DNA from: Lachnospiraceae bacterium
Lineage (GTDB): Bacteria; Bacillota; Clostridia; Lachnospirales; Lachnospiraceae
DNA length: 64,000 nt
Direction: 5' to 3'
NCBI GenBank assembly: GCA_910575035.1
Contig: CAJTDL010000003.1
Span: 124,001 to 188,000 of the forward strand
Shown here: piece by piece, positions 1-6,821 of the stretch
How positions within the stretch are numbered: position 1 is the first letter of the stretch
Layout: every line of letters begins with the position of its first letter
The notes under the pieces: generated by a model
What the model was told of the DNA's origin: nothing
Databases searched by the model: none
The model's input: the letters and a program-made list of their open reading frames with translations, nothing else
Made by a program: the position numbers and the translations under genes

Positions 1-1350
1 CCCTTCTGTGGCATTGATCACCCGAAAGTTTTCATTTATTTCTTGAATAGCGCTGATATGGCGGCTATACCAATCCAAATACACTTTTAATATCTCAGTG
101 GTCGGCACGCTTTCCTCTTCATTTCCCTCTACCCATATATACTTCCTGTCATTCTCTGTTTCGATTACATCTGCAAAGGTTCCGTCTGCATGGGACTTTT
201 TTCCTGTATAGGCCAGATCCTGCCCTACCAGGATAATCCGCTCCAGGCCAATTTTATGCAGAAGGGAAAATGCATTGTTGGCAACAGATCCGCCAGACTC
301 CAATCCTCCCCATTGCCTCGTTGACCTTAATAAGATCGTGTCGGCAAAAGTAAAGCCTTCATTAAAAAAGAACTTCATCCCTGTATGGTAATCCAATATC
401 TCACTGGCCGCATTTAAAGTTGTGACTAACGGGATTTCCTTTGCATCTTCCCGTTCCACTAAATGCAGCGGCTTTTTCCCATCCACAATCATAAACATAT
501 CCGGCTTAATCCCTGCATCCAGCAATGGCTTAATCGCCGTATCCACAGCCACTATAAAGGCTCTGCCCTTTGCATGCGCCAATTCTTTTATATTCTTATT
601 TAAAGATGGCCCGGCAGCCACCACAATCCCTGGTATATCCCTTGGAATGACATCCACTAATTGCGTTGTTTTATATGCGTTGCAAAGATACTTGGCGTTT
701 GAAAGGATATTTTTTACAAGGACGGATGAAAAGAGCCGTTTTGTATTGTATTGGAGCAATTCATCCTTTGCGCAGCTGCGGATAGTCTTTAAAAATTTTA
801 CGGATTCTTCCGGAAACAACACATCATAATTTGGCAAAATAAAGCTTATAGCATCCGATAGTTTTTCATATGACAAAATTTTTCTTAGAATCGGGTCCAT
901 AGCCTTCCCATCTATGCCATCCAATCCATCAACAAAAAATAAAAGGAAATGCTTTTCCATATATTTTTTCAAAGAAAAAATTTCAAGAAATTTTAGAAAA
1001 ACAGAAAAAGAAGGTTCATAAATAATAATGGTAAGCTTATTTTCTGCATTTTGCGCTAACTCTTCCAAATAAGCAGGATTCCCAGCCCCCATGATAAATA
1101 CCGGCGTATTCACAGGGAGTTTCTTATGCATTTTACTCCATATCTGTGCCGCTTCTCGGGTATCTCGCTTTCCATTTAAATAGCAAATACGGCCTTCTTT
1201 TTTTACCTTTAAAATAATTTCTCCATTATATGCCTTTTCCTCTGTCACATTAACCCTTGGATCATGGACTTTCTTTACGTCTTCAATCAAAGCATCCATT
1301 TGTGGATAAGCTTCCGACAGCGCCTTTAAATTTTCCTCATATTGTGTCAT
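1..1350 (-). CDS. Maf-like motility accessory factor (DUF115), 3' end cut by window edge
   Basis: I translated the minus strand directly; the frame is open from the ATG at 1348-1350 to the left edge, so about 450 N-terminal residues are present and the C-terminus is missing. The start follows an AGGAGGAGG ribosome site and overlaps the stop of the upstream small gene. The protein parallels the complete 625-aa protein at 21697-23574 throughout. Shared landmarks are the GAGNPAYL-type motif (GIGNGAYL in the paralogue), the DUF115 core AAGPSLNKNI, VAVDTAIKPLL and the late VGQDLAYTGKKSHADGTF block. Maf proteins are linked to transfer of nonulosonic sugars onto flagellin, in the cytoplasm before export. 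Position downstream of flagellin 1 supports that role. Function is inferred from family and context. Confidence 0.85.
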   Translation of the reverse strand, partial: MTQYEENLKALSEAYPQMDALIEDVKKVHDPRVNVTEEKAYNGEIILKVKKEGRICYLNGKRDTREAAQIWSKMHKKLPVNTPVFIMGAGNPAYLEELAQNAENKLTIIIYEPSFSVFLKFLEIFSLKKYMEKHFLLFFVDGLDGIDGKAMDPILRKILSYEKLSDAISFILPNYDVLFPEESVKFLKTIRSCAKDELLQYNTKRLFSSVLVKNILSNAKYLCNAYKTTQLVDVIPRDIPGIVVAAGPSLNKNIKELAHAKGRAFIVAVDTAIKPLLDAGIKPDMFMIVDGKKPLHLVEREDAKEIPLVTTLNAASEILDYHTGMKFFFNEGFTFADTILLRSTRQWGGLESGGSVANNAFSLLHKIGLERIILVGQDLAYTGKKSHADGTFADVIETENDRKYIWVEGNEEESVPTTEILKVYLDWYSRHISAIQEINENFRVINATEG

Positions 1351-1684
1351 TTTCCTCCTCCTCTTGATGGACGCCTACAAACAATTCCAAATACTCCAAC
1401 AGGCCATGCGCGATTGCGTCCTGCAGGAGCACTTGGTCCTCCTGCTCCAGGGAAATTACGATATCATTCAAAATGCAAAGCAAGTTCTGGCACATATCCT
1501 GATAGGTTCCACCTTCCAGCCCAGAGCGATTTTCCTTTAAAAACCAAAGCGCAAATTCCTGTATTTGCGGAATCAATCCTTTCACTAAGACAATATTTTT
1601 CCGTTCCTGGTAAATCAGAAAACCTGCAGATATCCTTACTAGTTCCTGATACAAACACTGCATTTTTGTTTCCATATTTTTCAA
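1337..1684 (-). CDS. Small helical protein between flagellin and Maf (unknown function)
   Basis: 115 aa, acidic and predicted helical, with no family I can name. A TTG at 1682-1684 lies 5 nt after AAGGAGAG; the first ATG, at 1675, is 14 nt away, so TTG is the better start. Its 3' end overlaps the maf start. The second flagellin locus has a counterpart of 107 aa in exactly the same slot (23571-23894), sharing the pattern of a leucine-rich helix ending in EQED/KQED, VLL/VLM and a C-terminal GLxEL. Conserved placement between flagellin and Maf in both loci suggests a helper for flagellin export, glycosylation or chaperoning (FliS-like in size), but the sequence alone does not show this. Confidence 0.7.
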   Translation of the reverse strand: MKNMETKMQCLYQELVRISAGFLIYQERKNIVLVKGLIPQIQEFALWFLKENRSGLEGGTYQDMCQNLLCILNDIVISLEQEDQVLLQDAIAHGLLEYLELFVGVHQEEEENDTI

Positions 1685-1730
1685 TTACTCTCCTTAAAAT
1701 AAACCCAAGGCACATTTTCAGTCATTTTAA

Positions 1731-1770
1731 ATCAGGGAGCCGGCGATACCAGCTCCCTGATATTTTTTTG
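1731..1770. terminator. Hairpin after flagellin 1
   Basis: ATCAGGGAGC pairs with GCTCCCTGAT around an 11-nt loop. On the plus strand it is followed by ATTTTTTTG, a good T-run. On the minus strand the tail is weak (TTTAAAATG). It sits 36 nt past the flagellin stop and probably lowers, rather than abolishes, read-through from flagellin into the small gene and maf. Confidence 0.6.
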
Positions 1771-1796
1771 TTAAAGCGATTCCGCCTCCAAAAAGC

Positions 1797-3008
1797 TTAT
1801 TGGAGCAAGGACAATACGCCCTGTGTAGCCTGATTTGCCTGAGCCAGCATAGATTGCCCTGCCTGTGCAAGGATGTTATTCTTGCTGTATTCAACCATTT
1901 CAGACGCCATGTCAAGGTCGCGGATTCTGGATTCAGCTGCCTGTGTATTTTCTGCCACATTATCTAAGTTAGCAATTGTATGCTCCAATCTGTTCTGAAT
2001 TGCGCCAAGGGCAGATCTTTGAGAAGATACTTTATTGATTGCCTCTTGCACTGCAGAGATAGTTGCATTTGCCTTTGCATAAGTGTCAACTTGCGGCTTT
2101 GTAAGCACAAAAGCCGTTGAGCTTGCTCCTACAGGAGCATTGGTTCCAGTTGTTCCCTGTGTTTGCAGATAAGTAGCTAAACTGCTCATAATAGCTGTAG
2201 ATACAAGGCCTTTTGCTATCGAAATATCTGAATCCATAGCGGACTGTGCTGTCCCAAATTGTGCTGAAGCAGAATCGATAAAATATACAGATCCTGTGCT
2301 TTTATTGAAATGTTCTACATAGTCGCCCACTTTTGCCGTCCCTGATACGGCTGCTTGAAACGTACTGATTGCACCTGCCTGATTGCTTCCCATTGTCTTG
2401 CTCGCAACCCAGGTATAGTTTGTGCCTTTATAGGTAACCACAGTTGGCTTCTCGCCTGTTTGGACAGGACTTACCTCAGCGCCTTTGACTTCCCGCAATC
2501 CCAGCGTTGCAGCATTCATACTGTCAATGCTGATTGAAATCTTCTGGTTCGCATTTGCGCCGACATGAAGGTTTTTGCCTTGGAAAGAGCCATCCAACAA
2601 ATTTTGCTTATTAAACTGCGTTGTCCTGGAAATACGGTCTAATTCCTCTGTCAATTGATCCAATTCTTCATTGATAGCATCGCGGTCAATGCTCTCGTTC
2701 GTGTCATTTGCACCTTGTACAGCCAGCTCATTCATTCTTTGAAGGATAGAATGTGCTTCATTTAAAGCGCCTTCTGCTGTCTGAATCAAAGAAACGCCAT
2801 CCTGTGCATTCGTAGAGGCACGTGTTAAGCCGCGAACCTGGCTCCTCATTTTCTCAGAAATCTTTAACCCGGCTGCGTCATCCCCTGCCCGGTTAATCCG
2901 ATAGCCGGAAGATAACTTCTCAGAAGATTTTGCCTGTGCGCCTGTGGTGATGCCTAACTGCCTGTTAGAGTTCATTGCTGTAAGATTGTGCTGTACGATC
3001 ATTGCCAT
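1797..3008 (-). CDS. Flagellin 1 (FliC/Hag type)
   Basis: 403 aa. The N-terminal D0/D1 region (about 1-165) begins MAMIVQHNLTAMNSNRQLG and contains the classic KLSSGYRINRAGDDAAGLKI block. The C-terminal D1/D0 region (about 325-403) ends in GVLSLLQ. The middle (about 170-320) is variable and Ala/Thr/Ser rich, as expected for the exposed domain. It is the filament subunit, exported by the flagellar type III apparatus. AAGGAGG lies 10 nt before the ATG. It lies downstream of csrA 1 on the same strand with a 366-nt leader. Both depend, I infer, on the invertible promoter at 4600-4625, which currently faces away, so this intact gene should be silent unless another promoter exists. Confidence 0.95.
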   Translation of the reverse strand: MAMIVQHNLTAMNSNRQLGITTGAQAKSSEKLSSGYRINRAGDDAAGLKISEKMRSQVRGLTRASTNAQDGVSLIQTAEGALNEAHSILQRMNELAVQGANDTNESIDRDAINEELDQLTEELDRISRTTQFNKQNLLDGSFQGKNLHVGANANQKISISIDSMNAATLGLREVKGAEVSPVQTGEKPTVVTYKGTNYTWVASKTMGSNQAGAISTFQAAVSGTAKVGDYVEHFNKSTGSVYFIDSASAQFGTAQSAMDSDISIAKGLVSTAIMSSLATYLQTQGTTGTNAPVGASSTAFVLTKPQVDTYAKANATISAVQEAINKVSSQRSALGAIQNRLEHTIANLDNVAENTQAAESRIRDLDMASEMVEYSKNNILAQAGQSMLAQANQATQGVLSLLQ

Positions 3009-3374
3009 AATATATTTTCCTCCTTGTATTTGATGTGCCTGCCTGTCTATGGCCTTTCATCCGGCAGGCCAACTGCTGCTCTTTTATTTCATTTAGCAGC
3101 CATGCCGCAAATCCGTTTGCATGCATATTTTATTTCTCTTCACATAGCGGTTTCGCCATGCAAATTGACTATTTAAAAGCCGTCCCATTGGTTCATAACG
3201 CAGAACAGCTAATTTATAATAACCAGAAGCCCTAGGTACTTCTGCGTTACTACCTATATGTTTTCCACCCATTACTGCTTTTGCGGCAGGTTACTTTCCA
3301 TGCCTTCTGGCTGCACTAATTTTCCTTCCCATCGCATTTCTGCAATAACCAGCCTCTGCATAACCCCATTGCCG
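3009..3374 (-). promoter_or_regulatory. csrA-flagellin 1 intergenic / flagellin leader
   Basis: 366 nt with no gene. It holds the CsrA-type hairpin (3107-3120), a second stem GCCTGCC/GGCAGGC (3063-3069 with 3037-3043) whose loop begins GGAT, and the flagellin ribosome site. A block reading CCTAGGG-N-TTCTG-N-TTATTATA on the minus strand (about 3213-3236) recurs in locus 2, so it may be functional; I found no convincing -35 for it. A 10-bp inverted repeat TAACGCAGAA/TTCTGCGTTA (3196-3205, 3240-3249) is found only in this copy. Confidence 0.6.
3107..3120 (-). promoter_or_regulatory. Candidate CsrA-binding hairpin in flagellin 1 leader
   Basis: On the transcript GCAAA-CGGA-TTTGC forms a 5-bp stem with GGA exposed in a tetraloop, the canonical CsrA/RsmA recognition shape. 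The same 14 nt are perfectly kept in the locus 2 leader while flanking sequence has diverged. In Bacillus, CsrA represses hag translation through leader sites; the adjacent csrA makes this the likely regulator here. Confidence 0.6.
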
Positions 3375-3686
3375 TCAATACCCATACCTCACCCTCGGAT
3401 CCTTCGCCCTCTCCGCTTTCCTGGCCTTCTTCCTTTCTTCCATCAGGATTGCCTTGATCTTCTCCTTCGCTTCCGGCGAAAGCTCCCTGTCCTTGTGGTG
3501 CTTCACTTCATTTCCTGGGCCTGCAGCCATGCCGTACTTCTCCAGAGCCGCGCTCCTTACAATATTCATAGACTTCGGCGCGTCCACCAGGATGTGCATG
3601 TTATTGGAGCTGCCCCCTGTGAACACCACTTTAATGTCATCCCCCACCAGCAGGTATTCCCCTGCCTTCACTGTTAATTTCAGCAT
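3375..3686 (-). CDS. csrA: CsrA-like RNA-binding regulator 1
   Basis: 103 aa from the ATG at 3684-3686, chosen because AAGGAGG lies 5 nt upstream and because the family starts ML-L; a longer in-frame start upstream has no ribosome site. The first about 50 residues match the CsrA fold: MLKL with Leu4, GEYLLVGDDIKV, then VDAPKSMNIVR with the conserved Arg used in RNA contact. Unlike typical 60-75 aa CsrA, a highly basic, charged tail of about 45 residues follows (SPEAKEKIKAILMEERKKAR). CsrA binds GGA-containing hairpins and blocks flagellin translation in Bacillus. Co-orientation with flagellin implies co-transcription of a flagellin regulator with its target. No fliW, the usual antagonist gene, is present in the window. 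Confidence 0.8.
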   Translation of the reverse strand: MLKLTVKAGEYLLVGDDIKVVFTGGSSNNMHILVDAPKSMNIVRSAALEKYGMAAGPGNEVKHHKDRELSPEAKEKIKAILMEERKKARKAERAKDPRVRYGY

Positions 3687-3730
3687 ACGAACCTCCTTGT
3701 TTCCCAAATCCACTTCCAAATGAACGCATC

Positions 3731-3758
3731 ATGCAACATTTGTAATAAAATGTTGCAT
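3731..3758 (+). repeat. Left inverted repeat of switch 1
   Basis: 28 bp, ATGCAACATT-TGTAATAAAA-TGTTGCAT. It matches the reverse complement of 4642-4669 at 27 of 28 positions. Each repeat is itself a palindrome with 8-bp arms (ATGCAACA/TGTTGCAT) around an asymmetric core, the arrangement expected for a tyrosine recombinase crossover site. Confidence 0.88.
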
Positions 3759-3801
3759 AGCAGGTGGGATGCCACGCCTGCTCTCAGGTTTGGAACCTGA
3801 G
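3759..3801 (+). other. Tandem hairpins in recombinase 1 leader
   Basis: Directly inside the left repeat, AGCAGG pairs with CCTGCT (3759-3764, 3777-3782). Next comes CTCAGGTT-TGG-AACCTGAG (3783-3801). Locus 2 has the same two-hairpin layout with different but still complementary bases, so pairing is conserved. The role is unknown: accessory recombinase sites, an attenuator or an RNA control element are possible. Confidence 0.55.
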
Positions 3802-3846
3802 CCAGCTGTTACTGAAAATACATCTGATGAGAACAGGAGGTTCGCT

Positions 3847-4425
3847 ATGAGCACATCTCAACCAATCCGTAAAGTGGAAGAAATCGAAGCATTGAAGCAT
3901 TATTTCCTTTATGACAAGCCCAGCCTGCGCAATTACGCCATGGTATGCCTTGGCATTAATTCAGCCCTTCGGATCAGCGATTTGCTGTCGCTGGACTGGG
4001 CAGATGTCTACAATTTTGCTGAGGGGCGCTTCCTGACGCATATTTCCACCATAGAACAGAAAACAGGAAAGCCGACGCAGATTGCCTTAAACCGAAATGC
4101 CCTGGAAGCTTTGACAGTCTATAAGGACAGCCTTCCCGACCTAAAAAAAACAGACTGCCTCTTCCCAGGAAGAAATGGGCATAAGCCGCTAAGCCGCTCC
4201 CAGGCATTCCGCCTGCTGCAGTCTGCCGGCCAAGCCCTGCACTTTGAGCATGAGATTAGCTGCCACACCCTGCGGAAAACCTTTGGCTACCATGCATGGA
4301 GGGCAGGCGTGCATCCTGTGGTATTGATGAATATTTTTAACCATTCCTCTTTCCAGGTTACAAAACGGTATCTTGGGATTGAGCAGGACGATAAAGACCA
4401 GGTATTTTTAGACGTGAATTTATGA
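3847..4425 (+). CDS. FimB-like tyrosine recombinase 1 (flagellar switch invertase)
   Basis: 192 aa, starting at MSTSQPIRK after an AGGAGG site; the frame extends upstream but the paralogue starts at this point. It is almost only the catalytic domain. Visible catalytic residues are Arg42 (SALRISDLL), a Lys in the beta-hairpin near 72-75, His140-x-x-Arg143 (CHTLRKTFGYHAW), His166 (FNHSS) and the nucleophile Tyr175 (KRYLG). The length and short N-terminus resemble FimB/FimE, which invert fim promoters, rather than full XerC/D. Roughly two-thirds identical to the protein at 25964-26542. It lies inside the segment it presumably inverts. No obvious promoter lies between the left repeat and the gene, so expression may start outside the segment. 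Confidence 0.9.
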   Translation: MSTSQPIRKVEEIEALKHYFLYDKPSLRNYAMVCLGINSALRISDLLSLDWADVYNFAEGRFLTHISTIEQKTGKPTQIALNRNALEALTVYKDSLPDLKKTDCLFPGRNGHKPLSRSQAFRLLQSAGQALHFEHEISCHTLRKTFGYHAWRAGVHPVVLMNIFNHSSFQVTKRYLGIEQDDKDQVFLDVNL

Positions 4426-4599
4426 ACCCCCTATCAAAGCGGTAAAGGCTGAAGACACTGTAGGCCTGTAGCCCTGTGGCTTTGAAGGTTTGCAGCTATG
4501 CAGTTTTTCAATTCTGCTGTTTTACAATTTTGAAGCCTTGCAATTTTGCTGTTTTTCAGGACAGGAAAATAAATTTATAAAAAATTTCATTTTCCCTGT
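4426..4599. other. Non-coding tail of switch 1
   Basis: Between the recombinase stop and the promoter; AT-rich toward the right. The last part (AAATTTCATTTT then CCTG) is shared with locus 2. No gene seen. Confidence 0.5.
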
Positions 4600-4625
4600 T
4601 AAGTATTTTTGATTCGGTACGATAT
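4600..4625 (+). promoter_or_regulatory. Sigma-D/sigma-28-like promoter of switch 1
   Basis: TAAG, 14 nt, TACGATAT, close to the Bacillus SigD pattern TAAA-N15-GCCGATAT. Locus 2 repeats it exactly, with the same 14-nt spacing, inside a block far better conserved than its surroundings. It points right, into the inner repeat starting at 4642; after inversion it would drive csrA and flagellin. A sigma-A reading of the AT-rich -10 region is possible but has poor spacing. Confidence 0.72.
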
Positions 4626-4635
4626 ATAAAGTGTA

Positions 4636-4680
4636 AAAAGGATGCAACAATTTATTACAAATGTTGCATCCTTTTCTATT
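4636..4680 (+). terminator. Right repeat acting as an intrinsic terminator
   Basis: AAAA-GGATGCAACA, 12-nt loop, TGTTGCATCC-TTTTC. The outer GG/CC pairs and the T-run lie outside the 28-bp repeat on the side that does not invert with it, so the full terminator exists only in the present orientation. Confidence 0.65.
4642..4669 (-). repeat. Right inverted repeat of switch 1
   Basis: 28 bp, partner of 3731-3758 with one mismatch in the core. Begins 16 nt after the promoter -10 element. Confidence 0.88.
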
Positions 4681-4770
4681 ATCGCCTCAAAACAGCAATA
4701 TTATACTGCCCTTTTATCATTCGTATGTCCCTGCGTAAATGGCAGGCGCGTTCCTTTGTGCCTTCAAGCA

Positions 4771-4830
4771 AAAAGGGATGCGGCGCCCATAACTTTTTGC
4801 CACAAGCGCTGCATCCTTTTATTTTTGATT
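4771..4830. terminator. Bidirectional terminator between switch 1 and the next gene
   Basis: AAAAGGGATGC-GGCGC is complementary to GCGC-T-GCATCCTTTT across a 17-nt loop, with T-runs on both strands. It terminates the minus-strand gene ending at 4851 and would also stop rightward transcription leaving the switch. Confidence 0.65.
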
Positions 4831-4850
4831 TTAAACTATTGTAAAAATCC

Positions 4851-6494
4851 TCATTGTTCCCCCACCCTGTGGCTCACTTCTTCTGCATATGCATAAAGCT
4901 CATCATTCAAAACCAACGCCTGCACCATCTGGTACAGCCCATCGCTGTCCATTTTGACACGGACCATGGGGTAATAGCGCCCAAAGGATTCCGGATTCCC
5001 TTCAATCTCAGAGAAGATTCTCATCCAGTCACAGTCACGGAGCATAAGGTGCTGGTTCTGCTCAATCAGAAAAAGGCAGCGTTCCCTGGGATCCTGCGCC
5101 ATCAGGGATTTATAATGCTCTTCCTGAAGCGTGCCATGGTAAAACTGGAACGACCCGCCCAGTGCTTTCATCAGCCCAGGCTTGACGGCATTGCCCTTCC
5201 TATAATAAAGCAAATCCCCGTAATTAATAATGTCATACTGTTCCTGCTCCTTTTGGTCTTCCCTTATATATTTTTCTATTGTCTGGGTAAAAGCCTCAGA
5301 CGCATCCGCAGTTACCATTTTTGCCAGCTCCTCTTTCGACAGGTTGGGCTTTTCTATGTCAACCTTGGGAGCGTCGGCTTCTTCCTTTAAGTACTGGGTG
5401 ATATAAGCGTCTACGTCATACCCTTCCCCTATGCCCTTTTTCAGGGATTCCCGGATTTCTTCGATGGGGATGTAGCGGCCCACCTTATGGTTGTGGGCGC
5501 TGCAGAATACAAAATTTGCCAATAGGGACCATATGGCGTAGGACTGCTTGTCCTCTGGCTGTATATCCAGGTAATCCTTCGTGTTCTTTTCCTGCAAGTG
5601 GAGCTTAGAGTCCATGACCGCCTTTAAAAAAGCCTCGTATTGGGGCTTCCCTTCTGAATCCTCCAGTTCCACAATACCGCATAACTCCTCCAGGCCAAGC
5701 CCTAAGGACAGGTATTTCTTCAAATCCCGCGAGAAGCCTACGGTCTGTATGCCGCTTCCGGAAAACTGCTTTTTCCAGCGCCCCAGTATGGCTTCCTTTG
5801 GAAAATGAGCCTGCTCAAAGGCAATAAAGGATTCATCCTGTGCGCCAAGATAAAATTTTTCAAATGCGGACACCTTCTCCGTATCCCCTATGGGAAGATT
5901 CTGGATGCGTTGGAACAGCCGTTCCATTTCGCACCGTGCCGGAACGCGGATAGGCTTTTCCAAATGCTGGTTCGCCAGCTCCACCGCCTTCTGGCACTGC
6001 CCCCTGGTGATGTCCCCATAAGTAAACGCCTGGTTCCCCAGCCTGTCCTCTATCAGGCAGGCTACGGCCAGAATATACATATGGTAGGGCTCTCCCTGAG
6101 TCTTGGAATCCCACAGGGAATAGGTATGCCCAAACATATCATCCTCCCAGTTAAGATCCAAATATGCCGGCAAAGCCTCCATCATGGCATCCCATGGCTC
6201 TGCCTCCACTGCCCCATCCCCTACAAGATCTTTTGGTATGTAATAGTTCTCTGCCCCTTTTAACGTATCATAGTCGCCAGTCGTATTCCAGCCAACCATT
6301 CTGTCTCCCTGAAAAGAAACAGCCTCCCGCTCCTGTGCAGGCACCGTACAGGCAACCTTACGCCCTGCGTAAGTGATATTCCCCCTTTCCGCAAACGGAA
6401 ATGCCTTCATCAGGGTCAGGGTTTCCTGATATACTTTCCCCCATTCTTCCTTTGTAACCCCTTTTGATATGCTTTCGTGGATATATATTCCCAT
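4851..6494 (-). CDS. Conserved hypothetical protein, 547 aa
   Basis: I do not recognise a family. Start at MGIYIHESIS, 6 nt after AAAGGAG; an ATG two codons earlier abuts the ribosome site, and farther upstream starts lack one. The protein is soluble and acidic, with no signal peptide or membrane segment seen. It has a WGKVYQETL helix near the start and a central Asp/Glu-rich, Tyr-rich stretch. Base composition is like the housekeeping genes. It stands alone between the switch region and a divergent Nudix gene. Confidence 0.75.
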   Translation of the reverse strand: MGIYIHESISKGVTKEEWGKVYQETLTLMKAFPFAERGNITYAGRKVACTVPAQEREAVSFQGDRMVGWNTTGDYDTLKGAENYYIPKDLVGDGAVEAEPWDAMMEALPAYLDLNWEDDMFGHTYSLWDSKTQGEPYHMYILAVACLIEDRLGNQAFTYGDITRGQCQKAVELANQHLEKPIRVPARCEMERLFQRIQNLPIGDTEKVSAFEKFYLGAQDESFIAFEQAHFPKEAILGRWKKQFSGSGIQTVGFSRDLKKYLSLGLGLEELCGIVELEDSEGKPQYEAFLKAVMDSKLHLQEKNTKDYLDIQPEDKQSYAIWSLLANFVFCSAHNHKVGRYIPIEEIRESLKKGIGEGYDVDAYITQYLKEEADAPKVDIEKPNLSKEELAKMVTADASEAFTQTIEKYIREDQKEQEQYDIINYGDLLYYRKGNAVKPGLMKALGGSFQFYHGTLQEEHYKSLMAQDPRERCLFLIEQNQHLMLRDCDWMRIFSEIEGNPESFGRYYPMVRVKMDSDGLYQMVQALVLNDELYAYAEEVSHRVGEQ

Positions 6495-6821
6495 AGCCAT
6501 CTCCTTTCTGTTCCCTGTATTATTTCCTTCTATAAACACAATTTTGGCTTCTGAAATATTATATCCTATTTTTCGTTTCAATGCATTGGATTGCTAGTCC
6601 AATTTTTTATTTTTTCTTTTCTGCAAAGGCTAAAATCGCTGAAATAGGGCATTTTTTTCAATTGACACCCTAATTTTTTCATGTATACTTATATCATAGT
6701 AACAATCTTCCCTATATATCAATTTTTTTAAATCATACAACTCAATGCTTATATTTAAAATAAACTCAAAAAGTTATATTTTTTATAAGGGCATGGCAGA
6801 ATTAAGAAGGAGGAAATCCAT
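6495..6821. other. AT-rich divergent intergenic region
   Basis: Divergent upstream region of the hypothetical protein (minus) and the Nudix gene (plus). Apart from the plus-strand promoter at 6662-6689, nothing structured is seen. Confidence 0.5.
6662..6689 (+). promoter_or_regulatory. Sigma-A promoter candidate for the Nudix gene
   Basis: TTGACA, 16-nt spacer, TATACT, about 130 nt upstream of the Nudix start. Confidence 0.55.

Larger units (their letters stand above)
3731..4669. other. Invertible DNA segment 1 (flagellar phase switch), OFF orientation
   Basis: A 939-bp segment bounded by near-identical inverted repeats carries its own tyrosine recombinase (plus strand) and a flagellar-type promoter pointing right, away from csrA-flagellin. 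Inversion would place the promoter about 16 nt inside the left repeat, pointing at csrA 1, whose ATG is 44 nt outside that repeat. A second unit at 25842-26830 has the same order, which makes chance unlikely. The layout is seen directly; the switching is inferred. Confidence 0.88.

Noticed and set aside
3196-3249. 10-bp inverted repeat TAACGCAGAA/TTCTGCGTTA between csrA 1 and flagellin 1 as a second recombination site
   Set aside because: Absent from locus 2, with no recombinase between the arms (34-nt spacer); more likely a local hairpin or chance.
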